Assembly: GCA_020635795.1 (NCBI GenBank)
Contig: JACJZD010000005.1
Location: 62,001-126,000, forward strand
Direction: 5' to 3'
From: Flavobacteriales bacterium
GTDB lineage: Bacteria > Bacteroidota > Bacteroidia > Flavobacteriales_E > Vicingaceae
Length of the DNA stretch: 64,000 nt
Positions within the stretch are counted from its first letter, which is position 1, and the number at the start of each line of letters is the position of its first letter. Under the pieces are notes generated by a model. That model had not been told where the DNA came from and did no database searches. It worked only from the letters and a program-made list of their open reading frames with translations. Shown one piece after another: positions 25,245 to 34,019 of the stretch. The translations under genes were made by a program, and so were the position numbers.

Positions 25245-26054
25245 TTAATATTCTTGGTAGGTAATATACGTTGTTCTATTTTCTGAAGAATCAAAAATAG
25301 TTGCTAACCTTCCATTTGAATAAGTAAAAGCTCTATTTACAAAAACAGTCGTTGGTGACGCTGTCAAATATGCACTCATTAAATTGTTTTGACAAAACAT
25401 TAATGTGAAATCATCTGTTTCTACGTTGTGCCCATAATATGGGTTTGCATAAGTATCGTAGGTTGCAGTAGCATTTCCATAGCCTGTCAAATCTAAACTA
25501 GTAATATTGTTTCCAGTAAATACAATGTTTGACAAATCATCTGGTCCGCCATTTGAATTTGAACTTCCTGAAGAATAAACGAGTATTTGTGAATTTACTT
25601 TATTATTTAAATATGTAAATGTTCTCGTTCTAGTATATGGTCCATTATCATTTGTTCCAACCTCAACGACAGAAATAAGTTGATTACTGCCATTGTAAGT
25701 ATAAGTTTTTGACTCTTGAACAGTTGGGTTTCCAATTATATATTGCTCTACTTTTGAGACTTTGTTATTAGTATTATAATATACCGTATCATAATGGGTA
25801 TTGGTTGAAATTGTACCCCATCTGTAGTATATTTTTTCAACTTTTTTACTTGAATTATACTCAAAGGTTCTAACCCTAGTATCATTCGCATTTGAACTAT
25901 TATAAACACTGTCTTTATATATTAAAAAAGTGCCAGAAGGTGTTCCTCCACCACCTCCACCACCAGATGTTGTTGGGGTTGGTGTAGAATTATCTTTTGA
26001 ACACGAAGCGAAAATTAGCCCAATAATTAGGGCTGGAAACATTAATTTTTTCAT
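25245..26054 (-). CDS. Putative lipoprotein with YD-like repeats
   Basis: 269 residues from ATG 26054. A longer in-frame start at 26096 would precede the signal sequence by 14 residues. The signal ends in a lipobox IFASC (Cys at about residue 18), followed by a Ser/Thr/Pro and Gly-rich linker. The body consists of repeated short beta strands of the form YNSSKKVEKIYYRW, YNTNNKVSKVEQY, YNGSNQLISVVEV and YSNGRLATIFD, resembling RHS/YD-type or DUF4595-like repeats common in Bacteroidetes lipoproteins. Its function is unknown, probably at the cell envelope. Confidence 0.7.
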   Translation of the reverse strand: MKKLMFPALIIGLIFASCSKDNSTPTPTTSGGGGGGGTPSGTFLIYKDSVYNSSNANDTRVRTFEYNSSKKVEKIYYRWGTISTNTHYDTVYYNTNNKVSKVEQYIIGNPTVQESKTYTYNGSNQLISVVEVGTNDNGPYTRTRTFTYLNNKVNSQILVYSSGSSNSNGGPDDLSNIVFTGNNITSLDLTGYGNATATYDTYANPYYGHNVETDDFTLMFCQNNLMSAYLTASPTTVFVNRAFTYSNGRLATIFDSSENRTTYITYQEY

Positions 26055-26165
26055 AGTAGTAATTTTATACAGTTTAAGTTGACTAAAGCTAAACAATAAT
26101 CTTTTATTACTACATGATTCTAATCATATTTGAATTACACCAGCACCTATATTAAAGACAGCCTA

Positions 26166-27707
26166 TTAATTATTTTTTAATCGTTTAATATTGCGTTCAA
26201 TATATTTTTGTGAAGTCAATAAAGCATCTTGTATTCTCTTTGAGTAGCGGATACTCGCTATTATTTCTTCGTTTTTTTCCTCGAGCAACAGATGCGCCTT
26301 TTCAACTGTTGTTTTTTGTTCCTCAATAATGGATTTTTGTTTTTTTGTTACTTGTAACCGATTAAAAACAAAAACCAAGAAAAGAATTACCAACATCAAA
26401 CCTAAAGCAATTGAATAAATAATAACCTTTTGTTTGGATTTTGCTTCTTGTTCTACGGCTAATTGTTTTTCATGTTCGGCATCTTTTAATACTTGTCGTT
26501 TTTCATAATCATATTTGGCTTGTTGCTGTACAGAGGCTTTCATGTTATTTTCAGAAAGTATACTATCGCGCATTTGTATTTCTAAATTACGCATTTCAAG
26601 CGCCGATTTAAAATTGCCTTTTTTGGCGTAAACCTTGGATAAAAGCCCTGCGGTACGCTCAATTTGATCTGGATAACCCAATTCAAGAGATAGTTGGAGT
26701 CCTTTCTCTCCCATTTTTTTTGCATTAACAATATCTCCTACATCTAAATACAGCCCTCCAATGTTAGCAAATGAAGTAGTCAAACCAAGTTTATCGCTAA
26801 TTTCTTTGCGTATTTTCAAACTATTATAATAACACTCCATAGCCAAGGAAATATCGCCCATATTATAATAAATTAATCCCATATTATTTAATGAAGTAGC
26901 CATGCCTTTTTTATCACCTATTTCTTCACGTATTTTCAAGCTTTTTTTATAATACTCTAATGCAAGAACACTATCATTTTTATTGCTATAAACACCAGCA
27001 ATATTGTTCAAACAAGTAGCAACTCCTTTTTTATCACCAACTCCTTCACGTATTTTCAAACTTTTGTTATAATACTCCAAGGCAAGTTCGACATCGCCTT
27101 GGTTGTGATAAATATATCCTATATTGTTTAATGAAGAGGCAACTCCTTTTTTATCGTTAAGCTCATTTTCTAACTTCATACATTTGTGGTAGTATGCTAA
27201 TGCAAGAGGGACATCACCTTGATTATCATAAATATTACCTAAATTATTATATGCTGCAGCAATCCCTTTCTTATCTTTCAGTTCTTCAACAATTTTCAGG
27301 CTCTTTAGATAATACTTCAATGCAAGATCTATGTCGCCCTGATACATATAGATATATCCAAAATTGTTCAACGCAGCAGCACGCGCTATTTTTAAACTGT
27401 TTAAAGTTGGAGTTGGTGGATTAAGAGAAATTGATTTTTCAATGAGTTTTAATTGAAAATTAAGGTATTTACTCCATGAATTATCAATCATGTTTTCGCA
27501 TATTACGTCTAATGCATTAATTTTGATAGTATCAAGATTAGTTGAATGGTAAACTCGTAAACAACTATCCAATAGAATTTTATCTTCTTCAGTTAGTTTA
27601 TTCAAATCTAAACTATCTACCAAATAGAATTTTTTGTCTGCAAAATTTTGTGCTATTCCATTAAAAAAGAGCCACAAACAAAATAATATGAAAACCCATT
27701 TTTTCAA
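26166..27707 (-). CDS. Membrane-anchored TPR protein without output domain (paralogue 3 of operon)
   Basis: 513 residues from a TTG start at 27707 that overlaps the TGA of the preceding gene, and no ATG fits the signal peptide better. After the signal peptide (to about residue 20) come about seven TPR motifs (about 110-345) with the NNLGNIYDNQGDVPLALAYY pattern. A charged helix, one membrane helix (about 425-445) and a coiled coil follow, ending in SIRYSKRIQDALLTSQKYIERN. That closing segment is the one which, in the first gene of the operon, leads into the SpoIIE phosphatase, yet here the protein stops. It is probably a sensor or scaffold acting with the upstream phosphatase. Confidence 0.85.
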   Translation of the reverse strand: MKKWVFILFCLWLFFNGIAQNFADKKFYLVDSLDLNKLTEEDKILLDSCLRVYHSTNLDTIKINALDVICENMIDNSWSKYLNFQLKLIEKSISLNPPTPTLNSLKIARAAALNNFGYIYMYQGDIDLALKYYLKSLKIVEELKDKKGIAAAYNNLGNIYDNQGDVPLALAYYHKCMKLENELNDKKGVASSLNNIGYIYHNQGDVELALEYYNKSLKIREGVGDKKGVATCLNNIAGVYSNKNDSVLALEYYKKSLKIREEIGDKKGMATSLNNMGLIYYNMGDISLAMECYYNSLKIRKEISDKLGLTTSFANIGGLYLDVGDIVNAKKMGEKGLQLSLELGYPDQIERTAGLLSKVYAKKGNFKSALEMRNLEIQMRDSILSENNMKASVQQQAKYDYEKRQVLKDAEHEKQLAVEQEAKSKQKVIIYSIALGLMLVILFLVFVFNRLQVTKKQKSIIEEQKTTVEKAHLLLEEKNEEIIASIRYSKRIQDALLTSQKYIERNIKRLKNN

Positions 27708-29326
27708 TTTTTACTAACCGATTTTAACCGTTTAATATTGCGTTCAATATATTTTTGAGGGGTTAATAAGGCATCTTGAATTCGTTTTGCATATCGAATA
27801 CTAGCAATTATTTCTGCATTTTTGCTCTCTAATAATTGATGTGCTTTTTCTACCACTTCTTTTTGTTTTTCAACCTCAATTTTTTGTAATTCAATGATTT
27901 GTTTTTGTTTTTGTGTTATCTTAAATCGATTGTAAATGAACCCTGAAAAAATTAACACTAGAAACAACCCTCCGAATAATGCATATTGTTGATTTCTCTT
28001 TGCTTTTAATTGGGCTTTTTGTTTTTCAATTTCTGCTGTTTTTATTTGTTTCTCTTTTGCATATGAAACACTATCAGCCGCAGCCTTTTTATCATAACTA
28101 TACTTATATTCTTGCCTAATCAGTTCTTTTTGATTTTCTTGTCTTTCAATACTGTCGTTCATCTCAACATATAATTCAAACATCTTTAATGCTTGACTTG
28201 TATTTCCTAATGATTTGTAACTTTCATAAAGAGCATTTGAAGCATCTCTAATTTCAACTATTCCTTCTATTTCTTTAGCTATTGTTAAAGCTTTGTTACC
28301 ATACTCAATTGATTTGTTGAATTGACGAGTTAATTGGTAAACATCTCCAATGTTATTATAAGAAGATGCTAGCCCTTGCTTATCTCCAATTGCAATTTTT
28401 ATTTCAACACTTTTAGAGTAGTACTCTAATGCATTTGTATAGTTTTTTAGATTTTTATACACTATTCCAATATTATTGTAAGAATTTGCTACACCATATT
28501 TGTCTCCTATTTTTTCTTTGATTTTCAAACTTTTGTGGTGATACTCTAAAGCTTTATCATATTCTTTTTTATCGTCATACAAATTGCCAATGTTTTGAAA
28601 AACTCCTGCTACACCATATTGTTCGTTAACTTCTTCATAAATGATAATACTTTTTGTATAATATTCTAAAGCTCTGTCTAAATCTTGCTGAAAATAATAT
28701 AATGAACCAATGTTGTTTAACGTTTTAGCCATTCCAGGCTTATCTTTTAATTCTTCTTTTATTTGTAAACTATGTGTGTAGTTTTTAATAGCTAAAGCTA
28801 CATCGCCTTTATCCTGATAGATTTGACCGATATTATTAAAAGAACTAGCCTCGCCTTTTAAATCGCCTATTTCTCTCTTTATTGCAAGGCTTTGAAGATT
28901 GTACTTTATTGCAAGAGCAAAGTCTCCTTTTTCCTTATAAACTAAAGCAATATTGTTCAAATTATTTGCAGCACCTTGCTTATTATTTATTTTTTGATCT
29001 ATAACTAAACTTTGGTTGTAGTAAAATAATGCCGAATCAAATTCTGAAACAAAATATTTCGATACACCAATAGTATAAAATGCTGCAGAAACATGTTTTT
29101 TTAATCCTTTTGGTTTAGCAAAATTTAATTGTAATTGAGCATAATAGTAGCAGCTATCAGGGTCAGTAAACATAAATATATCACGAGATACTTTTTCTAA
29201 AGCAATTAATCTAGAGGTATCTTGTACGCTCTTGTTGTTCCAAATCGCCATCAAACTATCTTGGTTAATTTGGGCGTTTAACGTAGCTGTGCTTAATAAA
29301 ATAAATGTATAAATTATTCTTTTCAT
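27704..29326 (-). CDS. Membrane-anchored TPR protein without output domain (paralogue 2 of operon)
   Basis: About 540 residues from ATG 29326, which overlaps the stop of the phosphatase gene (ATGA). A signal peptide (to about residue 18) is followed by about eight TPR units (about 60-370) of the form NNIGIVYKNLKNYTNALEYY. Then come a Lys/Glu-rich helix, one membrane segment (about 450-470) and a coiled coil ending SIRYAKRIQDALLTPQKYIERN. It has the same architecture as its neighbours but no catalytic domain. Close sequence repetition with the genes on either side and the one at 53319 indicates tandem duplication. Confidence 0.85.
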   Translation of the reverse strand: MKRIIYTFILLSTATLNAQINQDSLMAIWNNKSVQDTSRLIALEKVSRDIFMFTDPDSCYYYAQLQLNFAKPKGLKKHVSAAFYTIGVSKYFVSEFDSALFYYNQSLVIDQKINNKQGAANNLNNIALVYKEKGDFALAIKYNLQSLAIKREIGDLKGEASSFNNIGQIYQDKGDVALAIKNYTHSLQIKEELKDKPGMAKTLNNIGSLYYFQQDLDRALEYYTKSIIIYEEVNEQYGVAGVFQNIGNLYDDKKEYDKALEYHHKSLKIKEKIGDKYGVANSYNNIGIVYKNLKNYTNALEYYSKSVEIKIAIGDKQGLASSYNNIGDVYQLTRQFNKSIEYGNKALTIAKEIEGIVEIRDASNALYESYKSLGNTSQALKMFELYVEMNDSIERQENQKELIRQEYKYSYDKKAAADSVSYAKEKQIKTAEIEKQKAQLKAKRNQQYALFGGLFLVLIFSGFIYNRFKITQKQKQIIELQKIEVEKQKEVVEKAHQLLESKNAEIIASIRYAKRIQDALLTPQKYIERNIKRLKSVSKN

Positions 29327-31629
29327 GTTCTTACCCCAATTACACATACATCATCAATTTGTTCTAAATTCCCTTTCCAATCTTCAAATTGCATATCAAT
29401 GAGTTGTTTTTGCTTAGATAATGGATTTTCTTGAACGGATAATAACAACTGTTTAAACGATTTTAGTTTAAACTTTTTTCCTTTTTCACCACCAAATTGA
29501 TCAGCATAGCCATCAGAAAAGGTATATACCGTGTCTCCTTTTTGCAGTTTTACCTGTTGAGATGAAAACGGTCTCATTTCTCCTTGAAACAACCCTACTG
29601 GTTGCTTGTCAGGCTTGTATTCAATTAAACAATGTTTGTATTCGGGTAAACTAAAGATGTTAACATTTTCAGACTCTTGTTCTAAGTTATTATCTATTAA
29701 TCTAACAATCCATAAAGGATTGTTTGCTCCTGAAAAAGTTAATACATTGCTATTTTTGTCCCAAGCACAAAGAGCTAAATCCATCCCGTCTTTTTGCTGT
29801 GCATCAACTCCTTTCTGCTCTAATGCTTTAATTATTTTACTTCTTAATTTATCAAGAATTTCTGATGGGTTGGTTATTCCATTCTCCACCACTATTTCGT
29901 TAAAAAAACTAATTCCTAACATACTCATAAATGCCCCAGGAACACCATGTCCTGTACAATCTGCTGCTACCCAAATAGCTAAATTATTATCGGTTTGAAA
30001 AGCCCAGAAAAAATCTCCACTAACCACGTCTTTAGGCTTCAATAACACAAAATGTTCTTTAGAAATTTGTTCCCAATAGTTATCACTCGTTAAAAGAGCT
30101 GTTTGAATTCGTTTGGCATAACTTATACTATCGGTTATTTCTTGGTGTTGTTCTTCAACAATCTCTTTCTGCTTGGTTATCTCTTCATTTTTTTGAGTAA
30201 GCAATTGGTTTGTTTTTTTTCGTTGTTGATTGTTTCTAAATATTACTATAGCAAAAACCAATAATATCAACCCAACTATTAACGAGCCATAAAGCTGAAT
30301 TGATTTACGTTTACTTTCTTCGCTAGCTTTTTCTAGTTTTACATCTTTTAAGGCGTTAGTTTTATTCAACAGTGCTATTTCTTGCTCTTTCCGTTCGCTT
30401 TGGAATTTCTTTTCCAACTCATTTATCATTTCAGTGTTTTCTTTATTGGTAACACTGTCGTTTAATGCCATAAAACGCGATTGATGAAAATAAGCTTTTT
30501 CAAAATTTTTAACACTTCCAAAAGCAATAGACAAGCCTTCGTGAGCTTTTATAATATAATCCATATAACCTGTGTTTTCAGCATTTTGCAATGCTTCATT
30601 AAACAGGTTTATTGCTTTTTGATGTTGACCTTTTTTATTATAGATTTTGGCTGCAGCAATTTGAGACACTGCTATTTTACCTAAGCTGCCAATTTCCTTT
30701 TTAATAGCAATGGATTTTAGTGCATACTCCAATGCTTTGTCATCTTCATTTGTTAACTCATGATTGACACTTAAATTGTTATAACATTGTGCAATCAAAG
30801 GTTTATCATTTATTTCTTCAAAAATTTTCAAGGCTTCAAAAAAACTTTTACGAGCTTCAATGAATCTCTCCATATAATCGTAAGCTGTTCCTTCACTTGT
30901 TAACGCCACACCATAAAGAGTTTTATTGTTTACAGCTTTAGCTAATTTTTTTTGACGTTGATAAACCTTAAGTGCTTCATTGTAATTTTTCTGCCCTATA
31001 TAAATTAACCCAATGTTTGAAATGGTTCCAATAATCATGTTGGTATCTCTAGCATTTTCATAAATGGTTAACGCCTTAATATACAATTTGGTAGCCTCAA
31101 TTGGCTTCCCTAAAATATCATACATAATTCCTGTATTGTTAAACGATTGCCCAGCTCCTATACTATCTCCAATCTCTATCTTAATTTCTCCTGCTTTCTC
31201 AAAATTTTCACGAGCAACATCATAATCTCCAGCATAATAATAAGCTACACCTATGTCGTTGTAAGCTTCACTCATTCCTTTTTTATCCTTATGTATTTTA
31301 TGTATTTCAAAGGCTTTTTTATAATAATCGGCAGCTAAAGCATAATCATCATTAGCTTGTGCGGTAAGTGCATATTCTCTGTGTGTTTCAGCTATAAATT
31401 GATAATTATCTGATTGCTTAGCAGCATCAATAGCTTTTTGGTTATAGTATAAGGCTGAGTCTTTATTTGTTTTTCGATAACATAGTGCCAATTGCTCATA
31501 AGCAACAATTTTTACTGTATCTACTTTTGTTGTTTTAACTAGATGTAGTAGGCTATCAACAGAATTACTACCATAAAAGCAGTTGTTCACCACAATAATC
31601 AATACAACGAACGAGATAATTTTCTTCAT
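29323..31629 (-). CDS. TPR sensor with SpoIIE-type PP2C phosphatase domain
   Basis: 768 residues, first gene of a three-gene operon. Signal peptide (to about 20), TPR array (about 55-370), coiled coil, one membrane helix (about 443-462), then a second coiled coil running into SISYAKRIQTALL and the PP2C/SpoIIE catalytic domain (about 540-768). Metal-binding motifs are SGDFFW, ADCTGHGVPGAFMSML, KDGMDLAL and FSDGYADQFGG. Such proteins take periplasmic signals through the TPRs and dephosphorylate anti-sigma-antagonist-type or Ser/Thr-phosphorylated partners in the cytoplasm. The substrate is unknown and no STAS or anti-sigma kinase gene is adjacent. Confidence 0.9.
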   Translation of the reverse strand: MKKIISFVVLIIVVNNCFYGSNSVDSLLHLVKTTKVDTVKIVAYEQLALCYRKTNKDSALYYNQKAIDAAKQSDNYQFIAETHREYALTAQANDDYALAADYYKKAFEIHKIHKDKKGMSEAYNDIGVAYYYAGDYDVARENFEKAGEIKIEIGDSIGAGQSFNNTGIMYDILGKPIEATKLYIKALTIYENARDTNMIIGTISNIGLIYIGQKNYNEALKVYQRQKKLAKAVNNKTLYGVALTSEGTAYDYMERFIEARKSFFEALKIFEEINDKPLIAQCYNNLSVNHELTNEDDKALEYALKSIAIKKEIGSLGKIAVSQIAAAKIYNKKGQHQKAINLFNEALQNAENTGYMDYIIKAHEGLSIAFGSVKNFEKAYFHQSRFMALNDSVTNKENTEMINELEKKFQSERKEQEIALLNKTNALKDVKLEKASEESKRKSIQLYGSLIVGLILLVFAIVIFRNNQQRKKTNQLLTQKNEEITKQKEIVEEQHQEITDSISYAKRIQTALLTSDNYWEQISKEHFVLLKPKDVVSGDFFWAFQTDNNLAIWVAADCTGHGVPGAFMSMLGISFFNEIVVENGITNPSEILDKLRSKIIKALEQKGVDAQQKDGMDLALCAWDKNSNVLTFSGANNPLWIVRLIDNNLEQESENVNIFSLPEYKHCLIEYKPDKQPVGLFQGEMRPFSSQQVKLQKGDTVYTFSDGYADQFGGEKGKKFKLKSFKQLLLSVQENPLSKQKQLIDMQFEDWKGNLEQIDDVCVIGVRT

Positions 31630-31687
31630 GATAACTTATATTCTACCCAATTTTACTGAAAATTATAGCATAAATTAACTTTTGTCC

Positions 31688-34015
31688 TTATTTCCCTACA
31701 AATTCAATCTGTTTTTCTATCATATTACCTTCATCATCGGTCAAGGTAATTTTATGAAATCCAGCGGTGGTTAAAATCTCTTTTTGATGCATTCGTTGTG
31801 TCATACCCAAATATTCTTGGTCTAAATACCAATGAATTTCTGCCGATGCTCTGCTGTGAGCCACTTCAAAAATTGTTTTACTTAATGTGCCGTCAAGGTT
31901 TTTTGGGACAAATATTTTCAAGCCTTCTTTTGGATAAATTATAGCCATAACCTTCTCGGCAGCACCCAAACAATTGGGATGGATTGAAGGCAAGCTTTTG
32001 TATGTTGGGTTTTTAGTTTTGTAATACCATTCCTGCACCGTTGGTAAAACAAACCAATTAACCTCTTTCATTTCTGCAACATTATAGCAGCTACTGTTTA
32101 CCCTAAATTGTTCGGTTTTGTCTAAATGTATTTTTCTATGAAACGGGCAATTTGGAAAATCTAATCCTCGAGGTGCAACTTTAATAAGACTAGTTTTAGT
32201 ACAATTTAATGATGCTCTATAACCACTTATTAAACAAGTGTTCGCCGTAACCATTTCGTCTATTGGCTCATCAAACCAAGAAGTTTCTGGTAAATAATTA
32301 AACGTATTAAACATCATTGGAGCTGCCACTTGAATTCCTGTTAAGCCGGGACGACCTTCACCATCGGCATTTCCAGCCCAAACACCAACAATGTATTCGG
32401 GTGTTACCCCAACCGCCAAAGCATCTCGCTGACCAAAACTGGTTCCAGTTTTCCATGCTATTTTTCGTGCCGATTCAAAAACTTTCCAAGCACCTTCTTC
32501 GTTTGGTCGATTCACTTCTGTTAAAATTTCAAAGGTTTGGTATATCGATGCTCTAGAAAAGTGTTGGATTTGTTTTTCATCAACAACCTGCTTTTTAGCA
32601 TATTGAAGCGATTGTAATTGTTGTCCATTTAACTTTTGAGCTAAAAAATAATATCCTCGGCACAACTCCCACAGCGATGTTTCAGCTCCTCCTAAAATTA
32701 ACGACAAGCCATAATGATTAGCGCCTTTATTAATCGAGTTCAATTCTAGTTCTTGAAGGTTTTTGTAAAATTGTGCCAAGCCAAAATCTTGAAGCATTTT
32801 TACCGCCGGGATGTTCAACGATCGTGTTAATGCATTACTCGCTGGAACTGCTCCATCAAAACTTTTATCAAAATTTTGAGGTGCGTACCCCGAAATTCTT
32901 GTTGGAATATCTTCTACCAAAGCATGAGGTAAAATCATTCCTTCTTCTAACATAGATGCAAATAAAAAAGGTTTTAAGGTGCTACCTGTGCTTCTTTTCG
33001 AGGTAATAATATCCACCTTGCTTCCGCTTTCTTCTTCTGGGCAATTGGTGTTTCCAACATAAGCCAACACTTTTCCAGTTTTAACATCTAAAACCAAAAT
33101 TGCTGCATTATGTACTTCATTTTGAGCCAAACTGTTGTGGTATCTATCGATTAACGCATTTAATTTGGTTTGTAAAGATTTGTTTATGGTCGATGTTACA
33201 CGTTGTCCATCAAAATCTTCATTGACCATTCTATCCAGTAAATGAGGGGTAATTTGAGGTAAAGGGAAGGGTTTGTTTGGAAGAGGCTCTACTTTTGCAA
33301 GCATAGCATCTTCTAGGGTCAACACTCCTTTTACTTGAAGTTTGTCTAACAACTTGTTTCTTTTTACAAGCAGTTTTTCTTGATTTTTTCCTGGATAAAT
33401 TAACGATGGTGCATTGGGCAAAACCGCTAAAGTAGCCACTTCTCCCCATGAAAGTAAATGTGCCGAGCGACCATAATACCGCCATGAAGCTGCTTCCAAT
33501 CCTACTACATTTCCGCCAAAAGGAGCATGTGAAGCATACAAATTTAAAATCTCTTGTTTGCTATAACTCAATTCAAGTCGCGTGGCTAAAATAACTTCAA
33601 TCAGTTTTTCGAAGTAGCTTCTTTTTTTTCCTTTTCGTGAAAGTCTTATTAATTGCATTGTAATAGTGCTACCACCACTTATTACTTTGCTAGATGAAAA
33701 ATTTTGTTTGAATGCTCTAAACAGTGAAACAGGGTTTACGCCTAAATGGTAATCAAAATATTCATCTTCAAAATATTTAACTGCAACTGCATATTTTTGA
33801 GGAATGGAATCTGATTCTGGAAAGCGCCATTGCCCATCTTTTGAAATTTTAGCTGCTAATAAAACACCATTTTCATCTTCTAAAATGGTAGAATTGGGGT
33901 CATTAAATAATTTAGATGGCAGTGATAACCAAAACCAAAAAAACAGCAATAAAAAAAGGAGAAGATAGTATTTTCTTCTCCCTTTAATGAATGATTTGAG
34001 TTTTGATTTCAGCAT
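31688..34015 (-). CDS. pbpC: Penicillin-binding protein 1C
   Basis: 775 residues. An N-terminal anchor (about 17-33) precedes the GT51 transglycosylase (about 60-235; EDEYFDYHLGVNP, SGGSTITMQLIR) and the transpeptidase (about 300-550; SxxK in STGSTLKPF, SxN in SNALTRSLN, KTGTSFGQRDA). The C-terminal BiPBP_C domain (about 690-775) is specific to PBP1C. It synthesises and cross-links peptidoglycan. It lies 4 bases after the alpha-2-macroglobulin gene. This pairing is conserved and suggests that the macroglobulin traps proteases when PBP1C repairs breached walls. Confidence 0.95.
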   Translation of the reverse strand: MLKSKLKSFIKGRRKYYLLLFLLLFFWFWLSLPSKLFNDPNSTILEDENGVLLAAKISKDGQWRFPESDSIPQKYAVAVKYFEDEYFDYHLGVNPVSLFRAFKQNFSSSKVISGGSTITMQLIRLSRKGKKRSYFEKLIEVILATRLELSYSKQEILNLYASHAPFGGNVVGLEAASWRYYGRSAHLLSWGEVATLAVLPNAPSLIYPGKNQEKLLVKRNKLLDKLQVKGVLTLEDAMLAKVEPLPNKPFPLPQITPHLLDRMVNEDFDGQRVTSTINKSLQTKLNALIDRYHNSLAQNEVHNAAILVLDVKTGKVLAYVGNTNCPEEESGSKVDIITSKRSTGSTLKPFLFASMLEEGMILPHALVEDIPTRISGYAPQNFDKSFDGAVPASNALTRSLNIPAVKMLQDFGLAQFYKNLQELELNSINKGANHYGLSLILGGAETSLWELCRGYYFLAQKLNGQQLQSLQYAKKQVVDEKQIQHFSRASIYQTFEILTEVNRPNEEGAWKVFESARKIAWKTGTSFGQRDALAVGVTPEYIVGVWAGNADGEGRPGLTGIQVAAPMMFNTFNYLPETSWFDEPIDEMVTANTCLISGYRASLNCTKTSLIKVAPRGLDFPNCPFHRKIHLDKTEQFRVNSSCYNVAEMKEVNWFVLPTVQEWYYKTKNPTYKSLPSIHPNCLGAAEKVMAIIYPKEGLKIFVPKNLDGTLSKTIFEVAHSRASAEIHWYLDQEYLGMTQRMHQKEILTTAGFHKITLTDDEGNMIEKQIEFVGK

Positions 34016-34019
34016 ATTA

